From assembly GCA_034769895.1 (NCBI GenBank), contig CM068372.1:377494910-377558909 (forward strand): DNA of 64,000 nucleotides, in the 5' to 3' direction. The notes under the pieces are model-generated. The model made no database searches. It saw only the letters and a program-made list of their open reading frames with translations, and was not told the DNA's origin. Below are positions 10,992 through 21,819 of the stretch, piece after piece. The first letter of the stretch is position 1; each line of letters begins with the position of its first letter. A program made the translations under genes and the position numbers. This stretch comes from Magicicada septendecula (lineage: Eukaryota > Arthropoda > Insecta > Hemiptera > Cicadidae).

Positions 10992-11545
10992 TCGCGTTAA
11001 TTATGGCCTCACTCATGTTTATTTTCTTACATTTGTACGCTTTTTAAATGGAAAGTGCCGAAACCCACACCAACATAACGCGAAACCCACACCAACATAA
11101 CGCGTGCAAGCCGAAAAAGTGTCCAGCGTGGATAGCGGTTTGCTTCCTGTGGATCGCTGGGCAGTGTAACTGCACGTGTTTACAGAGGAACGATTCATAG
11201 ACAGACTTTTCGTCTTTAGGGAATGAACCCTCTGCAAGATGCTGAGGGTCCATGAGTGACTTCGGAGCGCTCCTTCTTTTCCGCGTGTTTGTTCTGTGAA
11301 ACGTACACTGTAGATTCGCAGCTTTACTCTAAGCAACGCTCAATAGGAAATGTTGAAAATTTTTGTCCACGGTGTACCCTCATACACACTAAATCTGCTC
11401 TGATGTTTTAATTACGGACATCATAATATTAAAACTTTGGAAACTTGAGCACTACTTAATGGAGATCAAACATTAACTTATACAAGCTATTAATTTTATG
11501 CACATTTATATATATATATGTGTACAACGTTATCGGCAAGAAAGA
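10991..11545. other. unassigned stretch with a 22-bp tandem duplication
   Basis: CGAAACCCACACCAACATAA is directly repeated at about 11059 and 11081. Minus-strand frames are open for 69-105 codons across 11019-11336, but neither product shows a recognisable motif and the frames overlap the tandem repeat. I see no supported gene. Confidence 0.4.
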
Positions 11546-11549
11546 AGTA

Positions 11550-11700
11550 GTTTTTGTTAAAATTCCTTCCCGGGATGTTTGGCCGTAGTCCAATGTTTTC
11601 TACAAAACCAGACGTTTCGGCAATGCCATCGACTTCCATCATCAGTGAAAATCGAGTGCGATAACGTGAGGTTAGTGACCAACAGTACTGTGGTTAAGGC
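11550..11700 (-). mobile_element. Penelope-like terminal fragment with hammerhead-like motif
   Basis: On the minus strand CACTGATGATGGAAG is followed by GCCGAAACGTCTGG. The CTGATGA...GCCGAAAC layout is typical of Penelope-like element terminal repeats. GGCCAAACATCCCGGGAA follows, and closely similar wording (GGCCAAACAGCCCGGTAA) occurs at 51470-51487, so the two are one family. No coding part is present. Confidence 0.5.
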
Positions 11701-11734
11701 TGAAGCAGTAAGTAGAAAGAAGTAGTTTCTATGG

Positions 11735-11815
11735 TAATATTTCATTTCGAAAATGATTTTAAATATAAATCTTAGAACATGGAAGTCATGTATTGTTCTC
11801 CATACCGATTTTTTA
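11735..11815 (-). mobile_element. leader fragment of the satellite-bearing element
   Basis: The reverse complement reads ATCGGTATGGAGAACAATAC...CTTCCATGTTCTAAGATTT, matching the leader at 7009-7070. Only about 80 bp remains. Confidence 0.6.
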
Positions 11816-11829
11816 ATATGTACACTCAG

Positions 11830-12240
11830 AACAAAATATATCAACATGATTTTGGTAAAAACGCTGAGAAAGAGAATCAAAATACCAATTGTACCAAGCT
11901 GTTAATATTTTAAAAATAAACGATTAATTTGATTCAATTATCTTTTATTTAAACACGGCGAAAGAAAGCGAATACCGTCCGGCATTTGTTACCTGTGAAT
12001 TTCTGAAAAAGAAACATTATTTTGTTTATGTATCCGTGGTTACATAGCATGGAACGATACCAATTGTTAATAGTTTATTGAAGTTTTTAAGTTTTCGGTC
12101 GAATAAATTTATAACATCGATACAAAAAATTACCTCCTCCCGCTTCAACTACCCTTTTCATTTATAGATATTTCACCTTACCTACCTTTCTACAGTGGAT
12201 TATTATGATCTTCTTTTCAGGATACTTTATTTATCAAAAT
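11830..12240. other. nothing recognised
   Basis: AT-rich sequence between two fragments of the satellite-bearing element, with no ORF or repeat boundary. Confidence 0.4.
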
Positions 12241-12242
12241 TA

Positions 12243-12541
12243 AGTACTTTACTCTTGTTAAAACGTAAAACGTTGCAGGTAAACTACCCCCTTAACCGAT
12301 CTTCAGCAAAATCAATAGGCCTCTAGACCTCTACAACTCGGGCACAAATGCAAAAACATTTGATTCTGTTTGAATTTGCGGCGGTTATCGTTCGCCATAG
12401 AAAATTTCTACACACACACTTTTTGGAAAATGACTTTTCTTCATGTTTTGAGGGTCGTACAATCAGAATCAGCCCTTATCTCGAAGACATTTTTTTCGCG
12501 ATCACCATACTTCTATTTCCTTACGGAACATGGAAGTAAAA
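12243..12541 (+). mobile_element. short satellite-bearing element, copy D
   Basis: It contains a single monomer (GTTGCAGGTAAACTACCCCC) followed directly by the element tail (TCATGTTTTGAGG...CATACTTCTATTTCCTTACGG). A one-monomer copy shows that array length varies within the family. Confidence 0.65.
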
Positions 12542-12544
12542 AAA

Positions 12545-13255
12545 TCATTACCCTTAATTTTCGATTGTAAATACCAGTAAGGATATTTCAGATGTCAAAA
12601 AAACCACAAGAATAAAACCACACGCTCCGTCCGTCCTCCTCCGCTGAGAATATCATTAAAATCACTAAAAACATCGTGTCTTATCTGTTATGCGCGCCTA
12701 CATTTCGCTACCCCGCCAATATTTCTCCACCTTCAAGTATACCCCCACCGTCACTTTAAAGTTCTCCCGCCAACTTTAACGTTACTTTTTACTATATGCC
12801 TAACTGCGAGTGCCATATTTTGTGAAAAAGAAATAAACCACTGTATGAGAGTGGTCTGGGCTACTAATACAGTAAAATTATATAATTACTAATTATGAGT
12901 AAAATTTGTGCATTGCAAAACCCTTGAAGATCGGTGGTTGGAACTTGACAGCCGAAAAAACTTATTTTCACGACGTAAAACCCGCCAAGGTTGTGTAGGC
13001 GTATATCTACAGCACGGGATATTCAGAGGCTACTGCCGTTAAGACAGAAAGGAAATTTTTTTGTGCGGTTGAAGACCGAACACAGCTTCTGTTTTACCTG
13101 TAATTCAAAAACACGTTCATCCTTCTTCTTGTTCTTCTTCTTCTCCTCTTCAAGGATTATTTTATGTAAACCTGGTCCGGCACTCATCTCATCCTCGAAC
13201 GACCCGCGTCTCTTCTGCCAATGGCTTTATAGCTCAGTGCCGCTTTCGGCAATCG
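12545..13255. other. nothing recognised
   Basis: Mixed-composition sequence with a CTTCTT pyrimidine tract near 13120-13150. No exon or transposon end could be supported. Confidence 0.4.
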
Positions 13256-13261
13256 ATCCTC

Positions 13262-13945
13262 TGTCATCCTTTGCAGATGAATCCACCATTGTCTTCTGTA
13301 AATTGAAATAATTTCATTATGTCCTTTACTTCGAGTTCTGCGTTGATATCCTCATTCCTTATTGTATCTTGCAATGTATAATTTAAAGTATTTCGAAGAA
13401 ACTGCACTTCAGCACTCTGAATCTTGCCGCTTTCCTTTTTTGTCATGACCCATGCCTCACTCGCATAAACCACTGTGGATATTGCAATTGTCTTATAAAA
13501 TTTAATCCTTGCGCTGTGTCTTGTTTTATTTCTAAGATTTCTATGAATCGTTCCACAAATATTCCTAAATTTATTTATCTTCTCTCTTATATCATATTCA
13601 GATTCATAGCTTACTGCACAGCCGAGATATTTAAAACGACTCACTTGTTCTAAAGTTCTGTTGTTTATAACTACCTTAGTCCTCACTGGATATTTACCTT
13701 TATAGGCCATGGTTTTGGTCTTTCTTACTGACACTGTCAGTGAGTACTCTCTTGCCACTTCTTGTAATTGAAACATAGCTCTTTGTAAATCATCCTCATT
13801 TTCTTGAAGAAGAACTATGTCATCCGCATATAGCAGGGAATCCATGCAAATTGTGCCACTTTCCTTTTTTGTCATGACCCACGCCTCACTCGCATAAATC
13901 AATGTGGGTATTGCAACTGTCTTATAAAATTTAACATTCATCCTA
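13262..13945 (-). pseudogene. LINE reverse transcriptase fragment with internal duplication
   Basis: A 225-codon minus-strand frame includes the catalytic LLYADDIVLLQENEDDL motif, then TVSVRKTKTMAYKGK, the FKYLGCAVSYESEYDI block and a thumb-like FYKTIAISTVVYASEAWVMT. The same thumb segment (FYKTVAIPTLIYASEAWVMT) also appears upstream of YADD, where it does not belong. DNA at 13850-13935 repeats 13425-13505 with some differences. The endonuclease and the N-terminal reverse transcriptase are missing. The frame is open but rearranged, so it is a relic. The true 3' end lies near 13262. Confidence 0.85.
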
Positions 13946-13997
13946 GAACCACAATTATATCAGACGAATGGCGTGTGTACTGGGAAATTGGCAACAA

Positions 13998-14385
13998 TCC
14001 TGGGTACAACCGCCTTATAGTTAACCATACTTATAATATTATGTGGATCAAAAATTAGGAATGCAAGGCATAGAAAGTACTTGGCATGCCTTAAACACAG
14101 AAATAAAGCAGAATGGGACTGCGGTCAGTTGCGACCCAATCATATAAAACCCGGTCAGTTGTGACCGAGGTGAAATTTGTAACCGTTCAATTGCGACCCA
14201 GCCAATTGAGATCGAAACTTTCGTCCTATAAGCTACACATATAGACTGCATCTGTCAAGGACAGGTGTAGAGATAAAGACACACACCTGGAATGGTAATG
14301 CGCTACGACAGTTTTCAGTGTCTATATACCGTTAACGAACAATCAACTTTCTCTACCATAGAGTGAACTTTACGCTGGCATAAGG
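13998..14385. repeat. possible MITE with inverted ACCGCCTTAT ends
   Basis: ACCGCCTTAT at 14007 is mirrored by ATAAGGCGGT near 14379. Between them GGTCAGTTGCGACCC, GGTCAGTTGTGACCG and CAATTGCGACCC occur as near-repeats. Such GTCGCAATTG-rich ends are seen in some nonautonomous DNA transposons. No target duplication was confirmed. Confidence 0.25.
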
Positions 14386-14463
14386 CGGTGCCAATAGTTA
14401 CTAACATTTTCATGTTACTATTATAACAATACAGAAATTACCATTATAATTCTATTCATTCCT

Positions 14464-14508
14464 AGACTAACCTAACCTAACCTAACCCAACCTCACCTAA
14501 CCTAACGT
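14464..14508. repeat. interstitial telomere-like CCTAA repeats
   Basis: Seven or eight CCTAA-type pentamers with two variants (CCCAA, CCTCA). (TTAGG)n is the ancestral insect telomere repeat, read here from the C-rich strand. The tract is too short and degenerate to be a working telomere. Confidence 0.65.
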
Positions 14509-14509
14509 A

Positions 14510-15485
14510 ACAAAAATATAAGAAGAAAGACGTTACCCGCACAAATGAAAACGTTATACAGAACTGAAACATCACGGAGTTTGGAACAGGAATGTTTCTA
14601 CTAGTTGCCACAGTTGCAACCAAGTGGGGCGCAATTCCCTGGGGAAGAACAGGTAAAAACGTTGTTTCGTCGCAGCTGATCGACACCGCTATGTGTGTGA
14701 ATTTATGTAGACGAAGCGGTATCGAAACTATGATTTTACAACACGTTGACACACGTACAGAAGGGTATCTAGAATTTTGAGTTGAAGAGGGGGGGGGTCG
14801 AGTCAACTTTTAAAAAAAAGTTAAGACTGATCAATAGTACTACCTTTCAGTGGCTGAAAACGTGTGACGACATCCTGAAATCAGCCCCATTAAACTAAAC
14901 TGTAATAACACAATAAAAATCTGCGTTATTGAAACACTGATGGATGCTCCATATCAGCCAGTACAATGTTCTTATTTTCTGTGATTCTGAAGCATTTTTC
15001 CTATTCTCGCGATCACTCCAGAAAGTCATCCGCATCTTTGCCCGTTTCTCATCATTGTTCCACTGGCGACACGTTCTCAATATCATACTGTGCCTGGTAA
15101 CCGCTTTCTTGTATGGTGGCTTGAAGATACGGTAAAGTCACAGTGGATACAACAATACAGCACAGACCAGAAAATCTGTTGCTCAGAAATCATCGTTACA
15201 TGGAGAATTTATAACACAGTGGTGTAATGCATTCTTCTTTTGCCACGCCTGTAAGTAAACATGTCTCAATAGATAGAACGTTAATTACTTTATAATTTAT
15301 TAACGTTTGACTGGTTGCTCGACAATCACATGGGTCGATATAAAAGTGATTATGGCTGTGTTTACAGTATGAGCAAGATCAAAGGTGTTGACTCCGCTCT
15401 TCAAATGACAGCAACCGATCTTCTAATAATTTGTACTGTCATAGTGCTAGGAGGAAAGTTTATTAAGGGGAACTGGAGAAATAAT
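14510..15485. other. nothing recognised
   Basis: Reading frames up to 63 codons occur on both strands (14592-14780, 14895-15086) without recognisable motifs. A G-run lies near 14788. Confidence 0.4.
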
Positions 15486-15489
15486 AATA

Positions 15490-15745
15490 AAATAAAATTT
15501 GCCATTATCAAAAGTGTAAGAGCTAGGAGAGAACAAATTAGGAATATGAACATCAGAAATCTGTTCCAGCATCAATCAGTTCTGGAGACATTAGAAACTT
15601 CAGTGCTTTGGTCATATAATGAGGATTGACGAAAAGAAACTGAAGCTTATCGTAAAAGCACACTGAGATGGAGGAAGAGGAAGACCAAGATTGGGAATGG
15701 ATCAACTATATTGAGAAGTTGGCTAACAGATTGGGGAGGAATATG
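15490..15745 (+). pseudogene. possible LINE C-terminal remnant
   Basis: The frame ending at 15629 carries RNLFQHQSVLETLETSVLWS, like the LRWFGHV region of LINE tails. Further on, another frame reads GRGRPRLGM, like the RGRPR.gW motif. Several frameshifts separate these pieces. Assignment is tentative. Confidence 0.35.
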
Positions 15746-15886
15746 TTAAAAGTCAAACACCTCACCCGTGCCTGAAAGGGGAGTCCATGGAGGAATTGGC
15801 TGCAATCCTAAGACAAAGAACAATAGTAGGAGGAGTAGGAGGCAGAATTTGGATGAGAAAAGAAGACATCTTTAATAGAAGAAGTA

Positions 15887-16894
15887 TAGTAAACTCCCGA
15901 ATCCATGGATTACCCACATCCATCCGTGTAATTGGATGGCATGGTCACTGCAGATAACCGAGTTTTGCGGATAATCCACAATGTGTACAAAAAAGGGCAG
16001 AAAGTAATGAAAATTGTTTATTAAACCTTAGCTGTTTATTTAAAGTAAAGCAATACAGTAAAAGCCCGTTAAGACGCTCATCAAGGGACCTCGTGAAAAC
16101 CGTGTATTAAGTGGGGTATTACCAAGTAGCAATATATTCATACTGAAACTGTGTAACCAATAATCACATTTTATATGCAGTTTAAATACTAATTCACACA
16201 AACTGACATTTCATCAGAAGTTGTACTGATAAACTGTCTTATGTGTGTTATCAGTGTATCATCTACATTGAGTACTGAAGTTACTAACTATGTACGAACA
16301 AAAATTATATAGGCCTATACAACATCCAAATGAATGTCTCCCACGTTTTCAGGTGCAGAGGGGTTAGATTAAAGACTGAATTACCATAAACGTATGAATT
16401 AAAAATGTCAGAAAAATACACGTCAGTGAAGGCACTGCTGACCTGTTGTTAATATTACATGTGGCATTCAACGCCACATCTAGTTAATTTTTTGTATCTG
16501 TTAACTAAACCAATAGAGTAGAAAGGCTTTCAGTTATACCGTGTAAACATTAAAAGAAACATAGCTCACTGAGAAAATTAAATGTTTTCATAGTCACAGT
16601 TAAAGTACATATGCCCTGATGACTAATGGGTAGCCAGCTGCCAAACAACAAACAATACTGTACCTGTCGATGAGTTGTGACACACAGACATACCTTTACA
16701 TAACTTACATACCTCCGTCCATCAGACATACCTTTATATAAGTCACATAATTTTAAAACAATACTGTTTACGGGAATTAATAAAATATTGTCTTAAAATT
16801 AGTGGGACAAGAGTTTTATTATTAAGCTGAACTTTATTTCTGCTTATAAAAAGACATCCGCAGATTGCCGCAGATAATAATCGGGAGTTTACTG
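15887..16894. mobile_element. pogo/Tigger-like nonautonomous element
   Basis: The left end TAGTAAACTCCCGA and the right end TCGGGAGTTTACTG form a terminal inverted repeat (ideal CAGTAAACTCCCG), flanked by TA at 15885-15886 and 16895-16896. The length is 1008 bp with no transposase ORF. A second CAGTAAAAGCCCGTTAAGAC near 16049 looks like the end of another related element nested inside. Confidence 0.6.
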
Positions 16895-16899
16895 TACTA

Positions 16900-18100
16900 T
16901 TAAATTGATAGGAATTTCATATTGCATAAATTGAATTATTTCAGGACCAGAATAATCTACTGTATAGAAAGAATTTTCATTCTATGAATATTCATTACAC
17001 AGAGATTTCATTGTATTTCAGTACTCCCAAAGATATCGCTCTTCAAAATTCATGAAACCTGTTATCTTTGCCATGATGGCAGCTAGATAGTCAATAGAGC
17101 TACATGTTGTGATGTTGTACTCCATTAGAAACATTGTGACCTAGCCTCCAAACACCATTCTTCGTGACAAAAAAGGAGAGCAGTTGCACAAGACAACATG
17201 CAACATGCGGTTGCCAACATTCCAATTTATAGCAAGAGCTCACGCTGCAAGGACAAAGCTATTTCAGGCTTTAGATCTAACATTCCCAGGTATAGACTGC
17301 ATCTAATTCAATGTGACATGTTTGCTGAGGCCAGGTCCAAATCGGTGATAATCAATGGATTAACTTGGAAATGGGTACTGTGTCTGTTGGGCTTCAGAGA
17401 ACGGACACCAAGGGCTGTGAAGTTTCAGCCAAGCAGTCCCTGACTGGGAACATGTAGGTAACCAATGGCATCACATAATGTCATGATGTGTCTGCCCAGC
17501 TGGCGGGTCATGATGTTGCTGTAGAGGATTTTCTTCATCATCAGCTGAAGACAAAACACCCAGACTTTTTAATAATGACAAAACATGTAATGGAGTATAC
17601 CTAACTGAATATTTCGAATAAACATAATTCTGCTGGGCTAAACGATACTTTCTTTCTTAACAAGTTGTGAGTATTAGGGAGAATTTGCCCCTTAGATATG
17701 AATTCTTTCTGACTCTTGAGACGCAAGAAAATCTACCTCTATCTACCTAGTTGTGAATGACTTTCGCACACAAACAGCTGATAATTTTATACAGAAATGC
17801 TGGTGTATATTACTTCTCTCAAGTCAATCCCAGATCCACAATTCTAAAAAATTTGCATGACTGAGTTTTAGATAAAGTTTGGCTCCATGTTTTTCATGTG
17901 TATACTAAACTGCTGAACTGAATTTGATATAAGTAATAACTGTTGTACTGCTGTTAAACTACACCACAGTACATAAGAATAAAATGATAATTTTAAAAGA
18001 AGAAAAGGTATAAATTTAATAGTATGGTGAACATATGTTAGAATTGTAAACAAAAAAACTGAGTTGTTAGTCACGACCAACATAGAGGTAGACTCCAATA
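16900..18100. other. nothing recognised
   Basis: AT-rich sequence. An 81-codon plus frame at 17198-17443 shows no motif. No exon is supported. Confidence 0.4.
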
Positions 18101-18109
18101 TTATACAGA

Positions 18110-19070
18110 ACAGCAGTAAGAAATATATGTTGACAATTATTATATTAAATTGAAATAAACATTAAAATAAAATGAAAGATTAATAGAATAGTAATCTAAA
18201 ATATACTAATTATAATGGATACTGTAAAAAATCAAATAAATGTAATTAATAATAATTAATAAAATTATATATGTTTTAAAGAGTCATATGATGGAAAGAT
18301 GTGACGAATTTAGTTAGGTATCTATATGGCAAATTGTAAATTGTTATAATTGTGTTGTATTGAGATGAAAGAAAATTTGTTTAGTCAAAAATTATATTTA
18401 TTATGATCAACATCTAGAGTGGTCCTGTAAAAGAGTTTAATTTTGTATTTAATATAGGAAACATTTTAGAGAAGGGAGTTCACATTTATATTCAATCTAA
18501 TAAACATATAAGAGTATAAACCTGTAACACTGAAAGAATTATAATTTTGTACAACTTAATAAATATCAATATTTTCAAGAAGTTTGAGTATATCATTTAT
18601 AGAACACAGATATAAAGAAGGAAGCCTGTCCTGGAATATAATTTGACAGTCAACACAATAAAATTTGATATTTAAAAGAAGAATCAATTTGGTAATCAAA
18701 GAAGAAAATATAGTTCGACATTTAATCTAATAAAAATACCAGAGAAGGAAGAAAACACGAAGCCTTTCATTATGTTTAAGATGATAAACATAAGCAAGAA
18801 TTGAACCCATTGCAGTTGTGAAGAGCTCAAATTATTCACATTTACACGGTAGATATTATTACCTTGCTATTTATTAAAAAAATTGATGAACTAACGTTAT
18901 TTGGTCCTGATTAAAGAAAAGAATAAATCATTCCCAGTATTAAATAATATAAATCAAATTAGTAATTGTCAACCCTGAGATAGAGTTTTTTCATGTGCAG
19001 ATAGAAAAAAGTAATATCTGTAATTAAATATTTTAATTACAATACTTGCAAATAAGATCAGTACATAAAA
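18110..19070 (+). mobile_element. probable 5' LTR/leader of a Gypsy element
   Basis: This very AT-rich region lies directly upstream of primer-binding-like sites and of gag (19472). The LTR 3' end is inferred from CAGTACA(C/T)AAAA just before each primer site. The LTR 5' end could not be found, so the left limit is arbitrary. Confidence 0.35.
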
Positions 19071-19280
19071 TGTCGCCAACAACGTGGGACATATAGAAGA
19101 AAGTAATATCTGAAATTCGTAACAGTACACAAAATGACACAACCAACGTGGAACATATTTTAATTACAATACTTGTAAGAAATTACAGTACACAAAATGG
19201 CATCCACAACGTGTGGCATATAAAAATATTATATCAACATATCTGTATCAGTACACAAAATGGCGCCCACACGTGAAAGC
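19010..19280 (+). repeat. four tandem primer-binding-site units
   Basis: Primer-site-like sequences occur at 19071 (TGTCGCCAACAACGTGGGAC), 19135 (TGACACAACCAACGTGGAAC), 19198 (TGGCATCCACAACGTGTGGC) and 19261 (TGGCGCCCACACGTG). Each is preceded by CAGTACA(C/T)AAAA and spaced 63-64 bp apart. The consensus is close to TGGCGCCCAACGTGGGGC, the complement of a tRNA-Lys(CUU) 3' end. A retrotransposon normally has one such site just after the 5' LTR. The fourth is closest to the consensus at its 5' end, so it may have been the working one. Confidence 0.7.
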
Positions 19281-19471
19281 AAAGATTTTCTTTAAGCCAG
19301 CACCAAATAACATAAATTAAATAATAGGCAATAGTGCCAAACTGAATTAATACTTAATACTTACAATTAAATAATTTGGTCAAATTTAATTAGAATAAAA
19401 ATTTACTTGTAGTTAAATTAATTTAAATATATGAATTAAGGAGTGATAGTGCTGAAGAGGAAGATACTGAA

Positions 19472-21148
19472 ATGGAACAGTCACCTAAAGAAAATGAACA
19501 AATAAATATAAAGGCAATGATGGATGCAATGATGGTTAATTTTAACCAATTAAATGCTAATTCTAACCAGTTGAAGGATGAAATGACCAGTAAACTTGAC
19601 CAAATCAGGACTGAGGTTACTGATAATTCTAACCAGTTAAATGCTAAATTTGACCAGCAAAATGCTAAATTAGACCAACAAAATGATAATTGTAACCAGT
19701 TAAATGCTAAATTTGACCAAATCAGGACTGAGGTTACCGATAGTTCTAACCAGTTAAAGGTTATTTCTGAGCAACAAAATGCTATCAGGACTGAGGTTAT
19801 TGATAAATTAGACCAGCAGAAGGCTGAAGTCAAGGTAATATTGCAAAATTATGAGGAAGGGAACGTCAGGCAATTCGCAGAAGTAAAATTGAATATGGAA
19901 ACAATGGAAAACAGGTTAGACAGAATAGAAACGGGACAACAGTCACTGAAGGAAGAAGTGGAAGAGAAATTAGGAGAAAATAAACAGGAAGTTCTGGAAC
20001 AGATGACGAGAGAATTGGTAAAACACAAACAGGAGGTAACCAGGAATATTCAATCTATGGAACACCAGTTGGACAACAAAAATACCAAAATAGAGGATAC
20101 AATGGTACAATTAGTATTAAGAGTAAATGAAATGGAACAGAATGGTAATCAAACATGTGTTATCCGAGAAGACAAGAATACCAATCATGAGGTGCCACAT
20201 ATGAAAGGATATATAAGAAATCCTATGGAATATTTAAATAGAATGCAGGAATATTTGCGTAGTACCAAGGAAAACAGATGGGAAAGAATAAAGCTCATGT
20301 TAGACCAATGGTTCCATGAAATGAAGGATTATTGGTGGGATGCCGTGAGAAACACCCTGAATACCTACCAGGAATTTATGGAAAGCTACAAGAATAAATA
20401 TTGGACACGATCCATCCAGACGAGGGTACGGGAGACCATAGTATATGGTAGGTACGACCCGAGCCGAGGACAAACACCGACCTCGTATTTCTTGCCGCAT
20501 ATTTGCAGGGCAAGATATTTAGATCCACCCATGGATGACAGATATGTGGTAGAAGCTTTGAGTCACCATTTTCCTGAAACAGTGAGTTTAGCACAACTTG
20601 CCAGTCAAGCGCATACTATAGAAGCGATGACATTATTACTCACTGATTATGAGATAAAAATGACTTATGACAGCAGTGCTAGACAAGGGAATATGAGAAG
20701 AGACAGCTACACTAACTGATATTCGTGGTAAAAACCGTGGTAGAAACCAAATAGTAGAAAGGAATGACCAAAGAAATGTTCCAAGATACCAAGATAGGGA
20801 AGATGGAAGAAATTATGGCAGAAACGATAACCGGAATGACCGAAGATATGGTAATAATAATAACAATAATAATTATAGGGGCAACCACGCTTCAAATACT
20901 TATCAAGCAAATTTTATACACCGAAACTATGATTCCCGAGTTTATAATAGTCGTTACCCGAGGGAGACTGATCGAAATGAACGTTCTCGCAGTGAGGAGA
21001 GACAAAGTGAGGGAAACAACAACTATGAACAGATAAGGCACAGAGATCAACATGGTTCCCTTTCCCAGTCAGAAAATAGTCAACATGAAGGAAGGAGAGA
21101 GGAGAGAGCAACTGCAAATGAAAATACTTGTAAGAAATTACAGTACAC
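19472..21148 (+). pseudogene. Gypsy-family gag, coiled-coil type, frameshifted
   Basis: The main frame (19472-20719, 415 codons) starts with about 210 residues of heptad-rich coiled coil, including repeated segments such as DQIRTEVTDNSNQLNAKFDQ. A retrotransposon gag domain follows (about residues 245-395: NPMEYLNRMQEYL, WWDAVRNTLNTYQEF, YGRYDPSRGQTPTSYF, YLDPPMDDRYVVEALSHHFP). The frame ends early. One base earlier in phase, from about 20697, it continues as a basic RG/RN-rich tail (DIRGKNRGRNQIVERN, then NNNNNNNYRGN) to about 21148. No CCHC zinc knuckle is present. Gag would package the element RNA. No pol follows. Confidence 0.8.
21123..21148 (+). repeat. relic of the LTR 3' end
   Basis: Twenty-six bases, AATACTTGTAAGAAATTACA plus GTACAC, are identical to 19168-19193, the sequence leading into the third primer-binding unit. 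It directly follows the gag tail, suggesting that everything from pol to nearly the end of the 3' LTR was deleted. Confidence 0.5.
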
Positions 21149-21541
21149 TGTATACATCAGATAAGTTGTGACATTCCAAACGTCTGCAGTTTTACTGAAA
21201 GCTTTTTCGTAGAGCTGTAGCTGGTGAGCGGAGCTTGTTTTCACTCCTTCTCCTCCCACTTGGAGTGGCAGGATTTAAGGGAGTACGTTTTGGGGCTCTT
21301 GTTCTTTTCTCTCTATGGGCGTGTGTGTTTTCCGCTTTCTAACAATGACAATACAATGCTCACTCACTTTATACCAGGTTCTGTTATGTAATTCAATTTC
21401 TTTACTTAAATGTAGTATTTATTGTCATGTACAACTATCCCTCGAGTGGCAGATTAACGTTTGTACAATGGTCCAAACACAATCCATAAGACGGTGTACC
21501 ACAAATTATTTGGTGTTGAAGTTGTTGCAGTAGTTTTGCAC

Positions 21542-21717
21542 CTGAAGAATAAGAATAAGTGGGTGCCCATCATACTGCAAGAACAGACATTCAATGTGTT
21601 TTTCACTGACTTGAGACATATGAAAATATTTTTTTTCTTTATCAACAAGTCCTTCAGCACTGAACAGGTCAATAACTTTCTCCCACTTGGGTTTTTCCTT
21701 TTCATGTTTTGAGTAAC
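21542..21717 (-). CDS. candidate internal exon of an unidentified gene
   Basis: On the minus strand a 176-nt open segment is bounded by an acceptor (CATCTGCAG, 21718-21720) and a weak donor (CAG|GTGCAA, 21536-21541). Read in the frame that starts with the third base, it gives 58 stop-free codons of ordinary protein-like composition: YSKHEKEKPKWEKVIDLF..., then LVDKEKKYFHMSQ and ECLFLQYDGHPLILIL. I do not recognise the family. Its entry phase (one base carried in) does not fit directly onto the upstream ctf18 exon, which leaves in phase 0, so it is either another gene or needs an intermediate exon. A retroposed fragment is also possible. Confidence 0.35.
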
Positions 21718-21819
21718 CTGCAGATGACAGGTCATCCCAAAATGGCCTCCTTCTTTTTAATTATAATAAATTGTTTCATATCTAAAGCTATCATTTTTTC
21801 TAATGAATGAAGAATTTAA

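Noticed and set aside
14592..15135. Several 62-63-codon ORFs
   Set aside because: No motif, no splice context, and overlapping frames on both strands.
20764..21036. 90-codon ORF after the gag at 19472
   Set aside because: Another frame over the same DNA continues gag with an RG/RN-rich basic tail, which is the better explanation.
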